DNA of 64,000 nucleotides from Desmodus rotundus. Its lineage: Eukaryota; Chordata; Mammalia; Chiroptera; Phyllostomidae. The DNA lies in NCBI RefSeq assembly GCF_022682495.2, contig NC_071390.1, positions 105,386,294 through 105,450,293 of the forward strand. Direction: 5' to 3'. The position numbers and the translations under genes are program-made. Positions 22,691 through 35,054 of this stretch are shown here, piece after piece; positions within the stretch are counted from its first letter, which is position 1, and every line of letters begins with the position of its first letter. Below the pieces are notes generated by a model. It was not told where the DNA came from, made no database searches, and worked only from the letters and a program-made list of their open reading frames with translations.

Positions 22691-25600
22691 GTAATCATGG
22701 GGAGTAATGGGTCTTAAAGACGTCAGCACTGCGCGTTCCACAGCTAAGAAATACAGAGCAGGACACAGCACCCTCTTCAAGTAGTGTTTCAGCGTGAGTG
22801 AGTCCTTGCTGGATCAGAGAGGCCCCTAAAATACCGTTTTTAAATGCTCCCGTCTGCTCACTTGCATCATAGACACACTGTAAATGCACGAGTTGGGGCA
22901 GCATCCCTAGGTTTCTGCATTTCCCGTTGCCCCATCGCCTCAGACGCTTCCCTGTCTGCTTAGGAATCTCTGTGCGGCCTCTCACCGGGTGGTGTCACTG
23001 CGCCACGTGATAGCGTGGGGCTGGGAAGGTCAGCTGTGAGTGCAGGGTACTGGAGGGGCTGGGCTTTCCAGGCCAGAACCTGGAGGGCCAGAGGGCTGCA
23101 CGTGGGAGGATGACACCAGGAGCAGGCAGAGTACCTCCCGCCTTCCCTCCACCCTCTTTTATTCGAGGCCCCATTTCTAACACTGAGAAGGGGACCCATG
23201 TCTCTGGGTGCCACTGGGGACAAGGCAGTGCAGTGAAAACAGGGAAGCTGGAGAGCCTTTCCGATACCCTGTCCATCACGTGCATCCTGACAGAGCAGGA
23301 TGGTGGTCCCTAAGCGCAGAGGCACTTTCGACACCCCCCTTCCTGGAGCTGATCAAATTGATCTCCAGCTACACTGGGAGCTGCCCCACAACTCCCAAAG
23401 CTGGAGGAAGCTTCTGGAAATGACTTGTGGGATTTTATCGAGACCAGGCATTTCTCAGGTGTGTCTCCTGGGGTGCTAGTAGGTGCTGGGGGACAGTTTT
23501 CCCCTCTGGGACATGGAGACACTGCGAAGATCTCTGTCAGAATCTGAGAGTTAAATGAGGAAATAAACGGGTGCCTTGCACAGGCAGACCTTAGAGGGCT
23601 AGCAATCATTATGCAGTCAGGTTCCTGTCGCTCCCAGGGACTGGGAGGGGCATTCTGCCCCCAGGAACCCCAAAGTTCTCCACCTTGGAGTTTGCAAAGC
23701 TTCTCCCCAAACAGCAATCAGAGTAACAGTGAGTTAACATAGAGGCCCTACAATGTGGCCAAGAGCCCCGGCACAGGGTTGCAGACATAAAGGAAAATGC
23801 AGGACGCCCATTTAAAATGAAGGGATTCCATGTAAATGACAGATAAATTTTAGTGTACCTATGTCCTAGACAGTCATTTCCTTCTCATTACAGCTCAGTA
23901 GGGTGGGAAACATCACACTCATTGTAAGTGCTAAGAAAGATGAAGCTTAGGCAGGCTGTCCTGCATTCCCCAAAGTGACACCGGGAGTACAGGGCAGAAT
24001 GGGACTCGGTCCCAGGCCTCACAAGTTCAGAACAAAAGCTGATTACATGGCTTTATATAGAATTTTATCCCAGTTTAAAATAAGTAGTTTAAAAATAGTT
24101 TTTAGTAAAAAAATTTTTTCTTCAATGATTATATATTAATTATATTTAAAATTAAAAAAATTTATTTCAAAGCTATTATGATATTTTTTTAAATTAAAAA
24201 AATATTAACACAGTTTCAGTTCATTACCAATGGCTACTTTGAAACCTCTGTGGGAAGTGTTATTTTTATGGCAACTTTGAAGTTAAAAAGTTAGTGGCAG
24301 TAGGTTTACGGTGTGTCAAATGTGTAGCCATCACGTGTGCTTTTGTGGTTTTTCCCGTGGGACTCAGTGACAGTGTTTCCCGGAAGTGCTTGGGGTGCAG
24401 CGGCACAGCTGTCTTCCCAGATCCTGTTCGAAACTTCTGTGCCCGAGACGTTTACCACACAGGCCCCTTCCATACCTGCACACTGCGGGGTCACAGTCAC
24501 GGAGGAAAGGCAGCATCAGGCCCGAGATCAGGGACTTTGCAGGAAAGGAAACCTGTGAGCCTGGCTGAAGCTGATGAACTGGGCTGGTGGAATTTGGAAC
24601 TAGGAAACAGGAAGACAGAGCCACTGTCTTCCAGTGGAGGAACGGCAATGCGAATGTAGTGCTGCCTGAGTTTACACCTGCTTTCCAGCCCCAATCGGCC
24701 TGTGTCCCCATGGTGCAGCCCCTCTTCTCCAGTGCCCCTCAGTGCCACTCAGTGTCACATACAGCGAGCACTCTCAACAGTCTTTCACCCATCACTGGTA
24801 AGGGAGATGATGTCCTCTACTGACTTGCAGGCCTGACACCACCAGACAGTACATAGGAGACATGCTTATGCTCCTTAGTTACCTTCCTCACGTTTTTGCC
24901 TGCCCAGGTCTGGTCTGGTCTGGTCTGGTCACATATGTATTTTTGCAGTTGATTCATGTGATTTCTACATTTTATTAAAGAAAAGTAAAAATGGGGATAT
25001 AATAGGATATGCATAACTCGAAGTTAATCATCCCTTTGTTGGAATCAAGAAAAGGGTTGACTATCTCTGAGATGTTATTCACTGGCAAGGTAGATCCAAC
25101 ATCACACTTGACACGGTCATAGGCACTGAAGGGGACCCTGTGATGTCCTCCAACCAGGTGTCATGACAGCGTTACAGAAAGAGGTCCAGCACCTCGCTTC
25201 TCTACGAAAAGCAAACAGGCTTCATAGAAAGTAAAATAAAATAAAATTTCAACTCAGAGCTGGTGGAATTACAGAAGTCTAGAGTTTATCATGTAAGGAA
25301 GGTAACAACAAAATATGTACTGTCAACAGAAGGAGAACTCCTTGACTCCAGGGGACACCTCTAACCTTTCCACTGATTATTTCTTACCCCGAATCCTCCT
25401 CTACACCGAATCTGACCCCTGAGTTCCCCCAACAGCCCTGCACAGTGTGGCCTCTGTGCATCTGAAGTGACATTTCTTCCTGAAACCTCTAATCCTGCCC
25501 TGGTGTCTGTGGCAGCCACCCCCCCACCCCTTGAAATACTCTCTGATGATCCCAGTGGCATTCGTGATCCCTGGTTATAAAACACTCTCTCCACTCTCAA
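22691..25600. other. unique non-coding DNA with an AT-rich run
   Basis: No gene is supported. The GC-richer part (22900-24750) has many overlapping frames of 60-135 codons in both directions without recognisable domains. An AT-rich low-complexity run lies at 24060-24215, and four and a half copies of GGTCT at 24907-24930. Confidence 0.45.
24907..24930. repeat. (GGTCT)n pentanucleotide repeat
   Basis: Perfect short tandem array of the pentamer GGTCT, about 4.8 copies. Confidence 0.9.
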
Positions 25601-25739
25601 AGGACTTGCAATTTGACTGATGAGACTCACAAGCAAATCATCTATTAGGGAACAATGTATTCTAATTGTCAAAATTCTGTGTTCTATTTCCAAAGTAGCA
25701 GATATATCTTGGTCCTGTATTGTTATCTCTTCATGGGTC

Positions 25740-26010
25740 ATCATTTTTGAGATGAGAAAATATGTCTTAAAACTTTTTTCATCCCCTTTATCTCCCTCCT
25801 CCCTGCACACCTCCCTTTCACCAGCATTCCCCCTCCACACTTAGTTCATGTCCATGGGTCATACATATAAATTCATGGGCTTCTCCATTTCCCATACTAT
25901 TCTTAACCTCTCCCTGTCTATTTTGTACCTACCAATTATAAAGGGGATAAAAAAAATAGGACAACTATAATAGCATGATCAATGAAATATACTTTAAAAA
26001 ACTTTAAAAA
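25740..26010 (+). mobile_element. LINE-1 3' end with inverted 5' part
   Basis: The right part (25940-26010) is a sense L1 3' terminus with GGACAACTATAATAGCATGATCAATGA, parallel to 5760-5800. The left part, including GTTCATGTCCATGGGTCATA near 25845, appears to be the reverse complement of L1 3' UTR (sense form CATGGACATGAACAATGG at 5692). Opposite orientation of adjacent 3' UTR pieces again suggests twin priming. The left limit is approximate. Confidence 0.5.
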
Positions 26011-26406
26011 AAGATTCCAGTTTTTTAGAGAAGTTTTAGGTTCATAGCCAAGTGGAGAGGAAGGCACAGACATATCCTGAATACCCATGTTTCCAGGCTT
26101 CTACATTCACTCCTAGCGGGATATCAACCCTCCCCCCAAAGGTAGAGAATGTGGGTGCCCACCCTGCCTGAACCCCGAGTGCACCTTGGTGGGCTTCTAG
26201 CCTGGCTCCACTTAACCTCTACGACCTTGCAGGGGTAACAGCCTCAGTGCAAGTCTGTGAAGTTGAACAAAAGCACCTGCCACACAGGGGGTTGTTTCTT
26301 AGTGTTTAGTAGTGCCATACGGGGTTATCCGTTAGAGTATTAAATGTGTGTGTATCTATAGTGTATATGATACTTATATCTATTTCTACATCTGTGTGGA
26401 CCTAGA

Positions 26407-26427
26407 CACACACACACACACACACAT
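26407..26427. repeat. (CA)n microsatellite
   Basis: About ten CA units, next to a TA/TG-rich stretch from 26345 to 26445. Confidence 0.8.
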
Positions 26428-26460
26428 GAGTATATATGCATATATAGAAGGAAGGACATA

Positions 26461-26589
26461 CGGGGTGGGCAAAAGTAGGTTTACAGCTGTTCATATGAAA
26501 CAAGACACACAGGTTTGATGATTACAATGGCTTTATTAACACACAAGAATGTCACAAGGGCACAGTAAACCTCCTTTTGCCCACCCCTG
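26461..26589. mobile_element. mariner-type MITE, different interior (copy 3)
   Basis: Left end CGGGGTGGGCAAAAGTAGGT, right end CCTCCTTTTGCCCACCCCTG: the same termini as copies 1 and 2. The interior (GACACACAGGTTTGATGATT) is unlike theirs, so this is another subfamily using the same ends. A TA precedes the left end; the right flank reads TC, so the duplication is incomplete or eroded. No coding capacity. Confidence 0.75.
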
Positions 26590-28299
26590 TCCATATTCAT
26601 ACACATGCATACACATGTCTCTATCTACTTTTGTATGGCTAGATAGCTTGTATCTCTCTGTCTACGCACATATAGGTAAACACAGCATTTTGTGCAGCAC
26701 AAGACAAACTAGCTTCCCCACCCGGGTTGTCTCTACCACCCCTGCTCCCGGATATGGTGGTTATTTGAGGGAAACCAGCCACTTCAGACCTTGGAACCGC
26801 ATCCAGTCTCCAGGAACCACAAAAGGGCCATATAATAAAAAAAAAACAACGTGCATTTTTCCCTACTGATACAGTTTCCACCTTCACTTGAGAATGAGGA
26901 CAGTAGCAATTACCAAATTGACTGTCACGTCGACATTAAAGCTAAGCTGATCGCCACCACCCAGACCCTGACCCCTGGACACGCGGGACTGTATCTTCAC
27001 AATCATCACATCTCTGGTCAGATCTGCAAACTGTAACTACGTACCCAGCTCTGCTGAACTTATTAATTTTACGGAAGATCAGCTGTGGTCCCCTTTGAAA
27101 GCACGCCCCAATGTACAGCCTGAACCTGCTGCTTCCGTTTCCCATAGATACCACTCTGTGCGTCTTGGGATCAGTATCACTCTTTCCTGGCAGCTGCCGG
27201 ATCCTGTCTGTCATCATGAAGTAATTGTTGGTTGTGTTTTAATAAAAGGATAAATGAAAAAAAAAATAAAAGGATAAATGATTTGCTAGAATTGCAGCAA
27301 TGGTAGCTTCATGCCTTAGGTCATCATTGACCAAACCTACTTCCAAAGATGTCACATTTCAACATTAAATGCTCCAAAAAGTTAGCCTTCCAGGAGGGGG
27401 GTGAAAAATGCCACACTCTGAGATGGTGCAAGGGGTCACCGTGTTATGAGGGTGACAAAATTTAGTACCTGATGGGACCGCTAATAATACAGACATGATC
27501 TGAAGCATGTACAGAACTTTACGTTTCACCAAGGGCTTTCAGATGTGACCTATTACTCATCTTTGTGTCTGCCAGTGCAGCAGACAAAGCAGTGATTTTT
27601 AGATGAGAATATGCTTGTGTAAAGGAAAAAAATGATGAAGAATCAAGTCAAAAAAGCGCCAGTTCTCCTGCTCCACACCTGGCTGTGAATCTCTATTTCT
27701 GCACTGACCAGAGAAAAAGTAGACAACCAATACCCTGGCTGGAGGGACTCAGGGTTGCTCTAGGCCATAGGGAATGAGCTCAGCCAGGTGGATGGACAGC
27801 CACTGAGTCTGCAGTGCAAGGAACTCAAGCCTGGGACAGTCAGGAAGGGCCCAACGTGCGTGTCCTCTGGTGCATTTTAACTCACCTTACTTCCAGAGAG
27901 GACTGAGGCCTTTTATTAGTAAAAATCAATAGAGGTTGATAATTTAAAAGTGCATTTCACGTGGGTCATTGTCCTGACTCCACCTTCTCAAGTGGTAAGC
28001 CAACCCTCTGACCCTCCGGTCCCTGGGGATTAAGTCACTCACCTCCTGCCAACTGTCAGGTGGTGACCAGGAGCTTCCTGGGGACCTTAGTCTTTCAAGT
28101 GAAAGCTGGAATCAACTTTGCCTGGAAAACCTGGAAAACGGAGTCCCTCCTCAACAAAACATGGATTCTGGGCTTCCTGATGATTTCATGTCAGTTAAAC
28201 AGCATTATCATTATTACAGAGGGAGAAAAAATGTGTTGCCCTGATGCGATTTCTACTCGAAAAGTACTTCAGATTTGTGAATTGTGTAAGGAAGGGAAT
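26590..28299. other. unique non-coding DNA
   Basis: No gene or nameable repeat except the small duplication listed at 27241-27281. Frames of 61-106 codons have no domain. Confidence 0.4.
27241..27281. repeat. 17-bp direct repeat flanking seven A residues
   Basis: AATAAAAGGATAAATGA occurs at 27241-27257 and again at 27265-27281, perfectly, with only A7 between. The first copy is preceded by TTTT, so the junction reads TTTT|AATAAA, close to the L1 endonuclease preference. This is what a target-site duplication around a poly(A)-only insert would look like. Confidence 0.8.
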
Positions 28300-28560
28300 A
28301 CATAAAACGGCTCCTTTATTAACTCGTTAAAATGTGAAACAATAAACAGAAATGAAATACAGTGTAATGAAATCAATATATAAGCTGGAGTATTTTTAAT
28401 TATAACTTAAATTAACCAGCATATCTCCTTTGTGGAAGAATTAATTTCCAAAGCAAAATGAACTCTGTAAGTATATACTCAATTAAACTGGGGAATTGCC
28501 CATTTTCTGTCTTCTGGCACTCAAGGGATTTTGTTTTAAATTCTAGTTGAAGTTATTGTA
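28300..28560. promoter_or_regulatory. candidate conserved non-coding element
   Basis: Repeat-free and AT-rich, with AATTATAACTTAAATTAACC and other TAAT-bearing words. Classified only by texture; alignment would decide. Confidence 0.22.
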
Positions 28561-28859
28561 ACTACTTGTATACTCATTTCCCCTATCAAGAAAGTGTTCT
28601 CATCTCCTTTCTTGTTTACACATAATTTGGCTGTAAAATTGGTTTTCCCCCAAGCAATGGTTTTGACCTCAAAAAAAAAAATGGTTTCTGGCATGAAGGC
28701 TCGTGAGGATTAACTGAGTTCCTTGGATCTTCAGGGATCCTTTCGGCAAGAGGAGGAAGCGCTAAAGCTTCACTCCTCATCCAGAAAGCAGAAGAACTCA
28801 GTTTTATTTGTTTTAAATATATGACTTTCTTACTTATCTTGAAAAAAATATTTGGAAAT

Positions 28860-29920
28860 CACTGTGTCCACAGGGCTGATGATCTTCACATACTTAAGTT
28901 TCAGCCAGAAGAAAAAGTGAAGGAGGTCCTACGTGAACAGGGTTACAGGTTTGGTGTGTCTGCTGGTTGTTACTGCTTTTTATCTGATCATGAGCCCTAG
29001 AAGAACAATGCAGGTGAGCAGGGAGTTAGCAGAGGCTCACAGCAAATTCGTGAACACTGGTACCAATACCTTTCTTGTCCCTGAGCTGAAGAATTTGAAA
29101 CCAAGCATATTTTTTTTCCGTGCTAAAGACTATTAGGACAAGGAAAAAAATAGCCTAGCTGCAGGAAATCCTTGCTTCTGAATGAAAGACTGAACCAATG
29201 ACACCAGGTACTTATGAAGACTGTGCTGACTCACCAAGGCTCCCTTCAAGGCTCCTGCCCTGTGTGCCAGCCACTACTAAGCCCTCGGTTATACACTCTG
29301 CCTGATCCCAACTGACTGGCTGCCTAATGGGACCTAATTTACAGTCAGGCAGACTGGGTCCTAAAATCCTAAACCATTCTAATTTTTGCATTTTAAGACC
29401 CTCCAGATACCACGTCAAGGTGGTATCATGTCAAGTTTTGATAAATTCAGCTTCCCTTGATCACAAAGCCCTTTTGTGGTCTTTTTGGGTAGTGAGCAAT
29501 CTGTATCAGAAACCTGATAGGTCAAACGATGTGTACGCCTACTGTAGGTTGTCTTAAAACATCTGACTTCGAAAGGTGGAGGGACATAAGCTGAATTGTG
29601 GTACTTTAGGAGGATTTTCTGGGAATGACCAAACATAGGCCATTGGTCAAGGGTTTGGCAAACCCCACAGTCCTTCTTTTTGCAGTAAAAATCTCACCAG
29701 AGGAAGGTGAAGAAGATCTTCCTGCACCCGAGATCACGCTAGAAGAGGCAAGCAGTGCAAGAAATGTCTGAAGTAACAAGAAGAATATGAATTTGACAGT
29801 CAGAAACACAGGGACAAAAATGATGGAATTCAGCTGGATGAACTTAAATGTGTGCATTTGGGGTCAAATTCAGTTACACATAATGTAATTGGGTGATCTG
29901 GCTTGATGAAGTTCGAGGGA
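28860..29920 (+). other. unidentified coding-like segments, possibly a decayed pseudogene
   Basis: Two short stretches look more protein-like than their surroundings, but I do not recognise a family. At 28876-28990 one frame reads through about 38 codons rich in E/K/V before a stop. At about 29686-29770 another reads about 28 codons rich in E/P/S after a pyrimidine run ending TTTTTGCAG, which resembles a splice acceptor. A third frame of about 37 codons follows, requiring a frame change. There is no consistent long frame, no donor site that I trust, and no poly(A) tract with target duplication. It could be a decayed pseudogene, an untranslated exon, or chance. Confidence 0.15.
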
Positions 29921-30059
29921 AAAGCACCTCAAGTGTTCAGTAGGTGACAAGGTCAATATGGACCAGCAGATAGTGCTGTGTCCAGAGGGGTGGCAACCTC
30001 AGGCACATTAGTGGACACATGGAGACCATATGGAAACCACCTGAGATGTATTTGCTTCA

Positions 30060-30230
30060 CCTCCATTAGGCTGGTGCATCCCCTGCTTCAGAGGGCTTGT
30101 GATAAAGCATGGATTCCTGTTCAATCCCCACCTCCAGTTCTGATTTGGTTCATCTGAGGTGGGGTCCGAGAACTGCTGATAGACTAATGATGCCCAGACT
30201 TCTCCACGCCAGGTGTGGCCCAGGAGTTTG
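30060..30230 (-). mobile_element. MER5-like fragment, antisense
   Basis: TCTGATTTGGTTCATCTGAGGTGGGGTCCGAGAA resembles the antisense core of MER5A-type hAT-Charlie fossils. No ends or target duplication are visible. Confidence 0.4.
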
Positions 30231-33140
30231 CACTAAATGCCATTGTCCAGACCGCTGTGCTCCCCTCAAGATGTATGGGACCCTACAGAGGGTTGCCCTG
30301 GCAGGTACTCTGCTCTGGGTTTCGTGGAGGTCACATCTGGGGCTGAATGCCATGGGTGGCTGTTCCCATCATGGTCAACCCTCTGGCCAGTGTAGGTGGG
30401 TTCCTTCCCAGGGGCCAGGTGGCTCTGAGGGTTTAGTGGGAGAAATAACATCACTTTTGGAGGGAAGAGCTTATTAGTTGAGTCAGCACCAAAAAAAAAA
30501 TTCTCAGCCTCAAACTAAATTCTTTTGGCATGTAATGTCATACTCATCCCTGTGTCTTATATAACTCTCCTGGCTGCAAAACTTGAGCTGAAGTTATGTG
30601 AGGCTATTTCTCTGTATCATTTGAATATTCCACTTAGTCTGAATATTCATATGTTCTAATGCACAAATTATTAATATGGCCCTATAAACTCTACACTGTT
30701 TTCCTTTCTTTCAAATCTGAAATTCTCCCGAGTTCCAAATTCTGAAACATATTCAGAGCAGGGATGGTGGATGACTTGTGTTGCCTCGTCAGAACCTACC
30801 GACCCTCAGCCCAACCATCCACAGGGCCAATGGGACGTCATTAAAATTCCAAATTATACCAGCAGCCCAGGGATTTGGTTCCCTCTAGACACCTACTTTC
30901 CCAGCTTCAAATCCCAGTGGTCCCCAGCTCTTCTCTCCACATTCGTTGACTGGCTGCCCCTGAAATGAAAGCTTTTCCACTTGCATCCTCATCCTCTTGT
31001 CTCGTCCCCACCTTGCTCTAGAAGATTCCTCAACCTCTGGCCTGTGTTGGAGGAAGCCTGGTTGCTAAGGCCCCATGGACACAGATTGAGTCTTGATGGG
31101 GTGGGGTGAGCCCAGGAAGGGTGAGTGTGGTGGGTTAGAGACACTTCCTGAGTCCCAGACACAAGCCGTGTGCAGATGTGTGACCTGAGCCTTCTACCTT
31201 TGTGATCATCTGTCTAGGGCTGCTCTTAAACACACAGGGAACTGGTGACAATGGCATTCTTCTTCCCTCACTTCTTTCTTTCCTCCTAATAATGCCCCTT
31301 CATCCCTCCCACCGATGTTATATTCCTGTTAAACAGCTAAAGTGCATTTATTGGTGAACACATGGACCCAAAGTTACTTGAGGATCCTAGACAGCGGGGT
31401 TGTGTTTTGGGGCAGGGGTCTTTCCTAGAGCTGCCTGGAATCATTTCAAGCCCTTGCAGGTCGATTGCTCCCTTCTTATCTTTAATGTTTGACCGATTGG
31501 CAGAGCATGCTCAGTTTGCCATTTTCTTGTCCACATTAAATGAACCTCCAATCTCTGTCTCTGTCTCTCTCCCTGTCACACACATCGCCTCACCAGCAAC
31601 CCTGCCCACCTTGTTTGACAAGGCAGTGGATTGTGTTATGCTTGTCTGGCACGATCCCATGTTCACCTCTACATGGACAACTCCTTAGAGCAGAAACTTG
31701 GTCCAGCACAATTTCATCTATTATTCAGCTATCTCTCTGTAGCTCTGGTATCTTGTAAGTGATAAATAATTATAATGTAAGAAAATCTGCTCTCCAGGTA
31801 GTCTTGGAAAATGTGAGGTGAAATTCTTCCAGCCAACATATTCCCTGCCTTGCTCATGAACCTGAGAGAGGGGGATGCTTGGAGTCCCCTGAGGAGGGGT
31901 CTTCTCTCTCTGTGTAATCCTGTGTGTGGGCATTTCACACCCTCTTGTCTTCCCCAGATTCTACTACCACAGTTGGATCACTTTGCAGTGAATTCCTGTT
32001 TAGGAAGGCTCAGGAGAAGATGCTGAGGGCATCAGGCAGCAGAGGAGAGAATACAATTCTTCTGACAGTAACAATGTGCTCAGACTCTGCTTGGTTTTAA
32101 TGCAGACAAGGTGCCTGACCAGCCAGCCTCTGTAATTGTCCTGTCTCATCACACAGCTCCTCCTCCAGCCTCTGCTGTCCCATTTCCCTCTTGTGGTTCA
32201 AAACAGGATCAGGCTCACTATGCACACTCAATAATCTCAAATTTATTTAATGTACCTTAAACATCCTTTAGGTAACTTACAATTAGAAATAAAAATAATG
32301 ACGATGGTAAAGAATTGTAATACTTTTCTAAGCATGTTCCATTATACACTATTTCTATGAAATATTAATAAGTAAGAACTTGAAGAGGGAGAGTGTTCTC
32401 TGCTTTTAAGAGTTTGAAAAATCCTCCTTAAATTGATGGATGATTATCCAAATGCTTATTACTCTGACTCCTCAGAAATACCAACATGCAAATGTGAAAG
32501 AATTTTTTCCCTTTTGTTTGATCTCTCCCTCTCTCCCTCTTTTTTCCCTAGTACAGTGCTTAGTGGAATAGTTTGGAAAAAACTCATAAGAATAACCCTT
32601 GCCTGAAACTATGATTTCACAACAGTCCAAGTGCTTCCCTGAGCACATCCCAGACATAACTCCAACCTGATGAGGCGGAGAAAGTATAGGACTTAGGACT
32701 GTATGCAGTGGGCCGGGCAGGAATGTTGACCTGTTAACTGCATGGTTACTATCACGTGTCTGCTGACTTATAAGCACATTTTTGTTACGATGCACACTAA
32801 GCATATGTATTATGCTTCTGTCCACATAGCCATGACTTTCTTCTCTTTGCTTTTCTGCTAAGTCCCTCAGCAATGGGGACCATTTGCCTCTCAGTCTCTG
32901 AGAGCTGAAGCTTCCACCAAGTTTAGTTGGAAGGGAATTTTGGCATGAATGCCTGCTAGGAGCTGATGCTGCTAATTACTTGTCAAATGGCCCAAACTTC
33001 CTGAGTAGGATGAACACGATGCAGGCCAGCTTTTGTCAACACTCCAGTGTGCCAGCACAGGGACACTGACAAAAACTTAGCAATGCCTTTAGTGTTGCTG
33101 GAAAACTTCATTCATTTCCTTGGTGGATCAAAAGACTATT
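30231..33140. other. unique DNA with an L2-like remnant
   Basis: Mostly unique. Around 31660-31760 the words ACTCCTTAGAGCAGAAACTTGG and TCTGTAGCTCTGG fit a sense L2 3' end, weakly. Frames of up to 133 codons (32472-32873, minus) lack domains. No gene is supported. Confidence 0.4.
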
Positions 33141-33645
33141 TTTCTTTTCTTTTTAAATTTTATTTAGTTAAATTTATTAGGGTGACATTGGTTAAAAAGA
33201 TTATATAGGTTTCAAGTGCACATTTCTAGGATATGTGACCACCCAAAGTCAAATCATCTTCTCTCACAATGTACTGGGCCCCCTTCACCCTTCACTGCCC
33301 TGACCCCCTTCCCTCTGGCAACCACTGTACTGTTGTCTGTGTCTATCTATGAGTTTCAGTCTTATACCCCACACAAGAGTGAAATCATATGGTTCTTAGC
33401 TTTTTTCTGACTGACTTACTTCACTTAGCATAATATTCCCAAGGTCCATTCATGTTGTCACAAATAGCAGTATTTCACCTTTTCTTATGGCTGAGAAGTA
33501 TTCCATTGTATATATGTACCACATCTTCCTTATCCACTCCTCTATCAAAGGACCTTTTGGTTATTTTTATGTCTTGGTCACCGTGAACAATGCTGCAATG
33601 AACATTGGGGTGCATATATCTCAGTGAATAACTCTTTTTCAAAAT
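33141..33645 (-). mobile_element. LINE-1 3' end, 5'-truncated
   Basis: Antisense L1: TTTATTAGGGTGACATTGGTT at the 3' end, then the G-rich UTR read as pyrimidine, then ATCATATGGTTCTTAGC and TGGCTGAGAAGTATTCCATT, the reverse complement of the ORF2 C-terminal region seen at 59.5 and 60.4 kb. No intact coding sequence. Confidence 0.85.
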
Positions 33646-33884
33646 TAACATTTTAAGCAACCGAAGCCACTGGAGCAAGATAAAGTGAAAGTTATGGAAA
33701 ATGTTTTAAAAGCCTCAGATTTTTGTAGCCAGTTGTATGAGTTTAGGTCCTGAAAACCATATAAAAGGAGACTCACAGAATATTAAAATAAGGATTTACA
33801 TCACTCAACCCCTTCATTGTATGGGGTGAAAGCAAGACCTCAAAGTGTGACCTGCCTGTGACCAGGCTGTTTCTTTCATTCATT

Positions 33885-33927
33885 CATCCATCCATCCATC
33901 CATCCATCCATCCATCCATCCATCCAC
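33885..33927. repeat. (ATCC)n microsatellite
   Basis: About ten perfect ATCC units, flanked by imperfect ATTC units on both sides. It may be polymorphic in length. Confidence 0.9.
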
Positions 33928-34833
33928 TCATTCAATAAACATTTATGGGACATCCAGCACCTGCTCAGTGTCTGCTAGAATCAGTTTATGTGGGGCAGAA
34001 TCTCTGCAGAGATTCAGTGAGAAACGGTCTTTGCTCGGGGAGCTGGTAGTTGTGGCAAGTCGTGCACACTACAGGCAATCAGCATAAAAAGCACAGGGTA
34101 CCAAATGGGGTCTGGATACCACAGAAAAGCTAAGGCTTGGGAATAATATATTTGTCAAGTAGGGGAGGTTTCCTAGGGAAGATAATCTTTGAGCTGGCTT
34201 TTGGAAAATGAGTAGAAGTTTGCAAGGCGAAGAAGAGTGACTTTGAAATTAGAGGTAAGATTGTATTTTAAGTCAAGAAATGTGTTTGAGAAAGGCCTGT
34301 CCACAACTGACCCACAATTGTGAGAGGAGAGGATCTTGGGGTAGGATGAATGTCACCGGGAGATCATCAGGGCCCAAGGCACCCAGTGAAGCAAGGCTTG
34401 GGACAAAATGACATAGATTCTGCGCTGGGCCTGAACACAAATTTTTCTAAGAATGTTTGGGAGAAATTAATACCATCGGATTTGTCTTAGACAACGTTGT
34501 GTGAAGGTAAGACTGAGCAGGGAGAGACAGGCAAAGATAGTTGGCCTGGAAGCCATTATTACCACAATCAGGGTAGAAGGCTGAGGGCTAAAGTCAGATG
34601 CTCCTAGGAAGAGGTGCTGGGGGCCATACATTTGCTGCCAGTCTAATGCCCTTTCCCCTACAACTTTACTCAAGTTACCTGATGATTTGGTGAAGACTCC
34701 GAGAAAGGGAGGAGTACACAGGTCGGTACCTGTCCTCCCAAGGTTCACAGTCCAGCAGAGAGGACAGTATTAGCCCGAGTGCAGCATTTCAAAAACAGTT
34801 AGGTACTGACAGTATCGGACTTCAAAGTTAATG
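33928..34833. other. unique or ancient-repeat DNA
   Basis: The first 100 bp after the microsatellite (ATTCAATAAACATTTATGGG...) resembles the end of old mammalian interspersed repeats of the MIR/L2 type but is too decayed to name. The rest shows no gene. Confidence 0.35.
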
Positions 34834-35054
34834 TATGTTTTTGGACTATAAGACGCACTCCCCTCCCCTCCAATTTGGGAGGAAAATGGGGGTGTGTCTT
34901 GTAGCTTACCTAGCTCACTGGGTGTGGGGGGGAGTGGTGGAGTGGGGTCACAGGAGGCAGGAGCAGGACCACGTTTTTTGCTTCAAAAATTTTTTTCCTA
35001 CTCTAAAACCTAGGTGCGTCTTATGGTCCAGTGCATCATACAGTCTGAAAAATA
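34834..35054. mobile_element. TIR DNA transposon, unassigned family (copy 2)
   Basis: About 221 bp. Left end TATGTTTTTGGACTATAAGA; the reverse complement of the right end reads TACCATATTTTTCAGACTGT. Near the right end, CTAAAACCTAGGTGCGTCTTATGGTC is the reverse complement of the subterminal motif of copy 1 (12658-12867), so the two are inverted relative to each other. The 83-codon frame over it is not a gene. Confidence 0.75.

Noticed and set aside
24294..24823. Cluster of overlapping 60-121 codon frames on both strands as a gene
   Set aside because: Four or more frames are open at once, reflecting GC-richer composition; none shows a domain, and no splice pattern supports an exon.
25361..25840. 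Longest minus-strand open frame (159 codons)
   Set aside because: No domain or family resemblance, overlaps an L1 3' UTR remnant at its start, and has no splice or promoter support.
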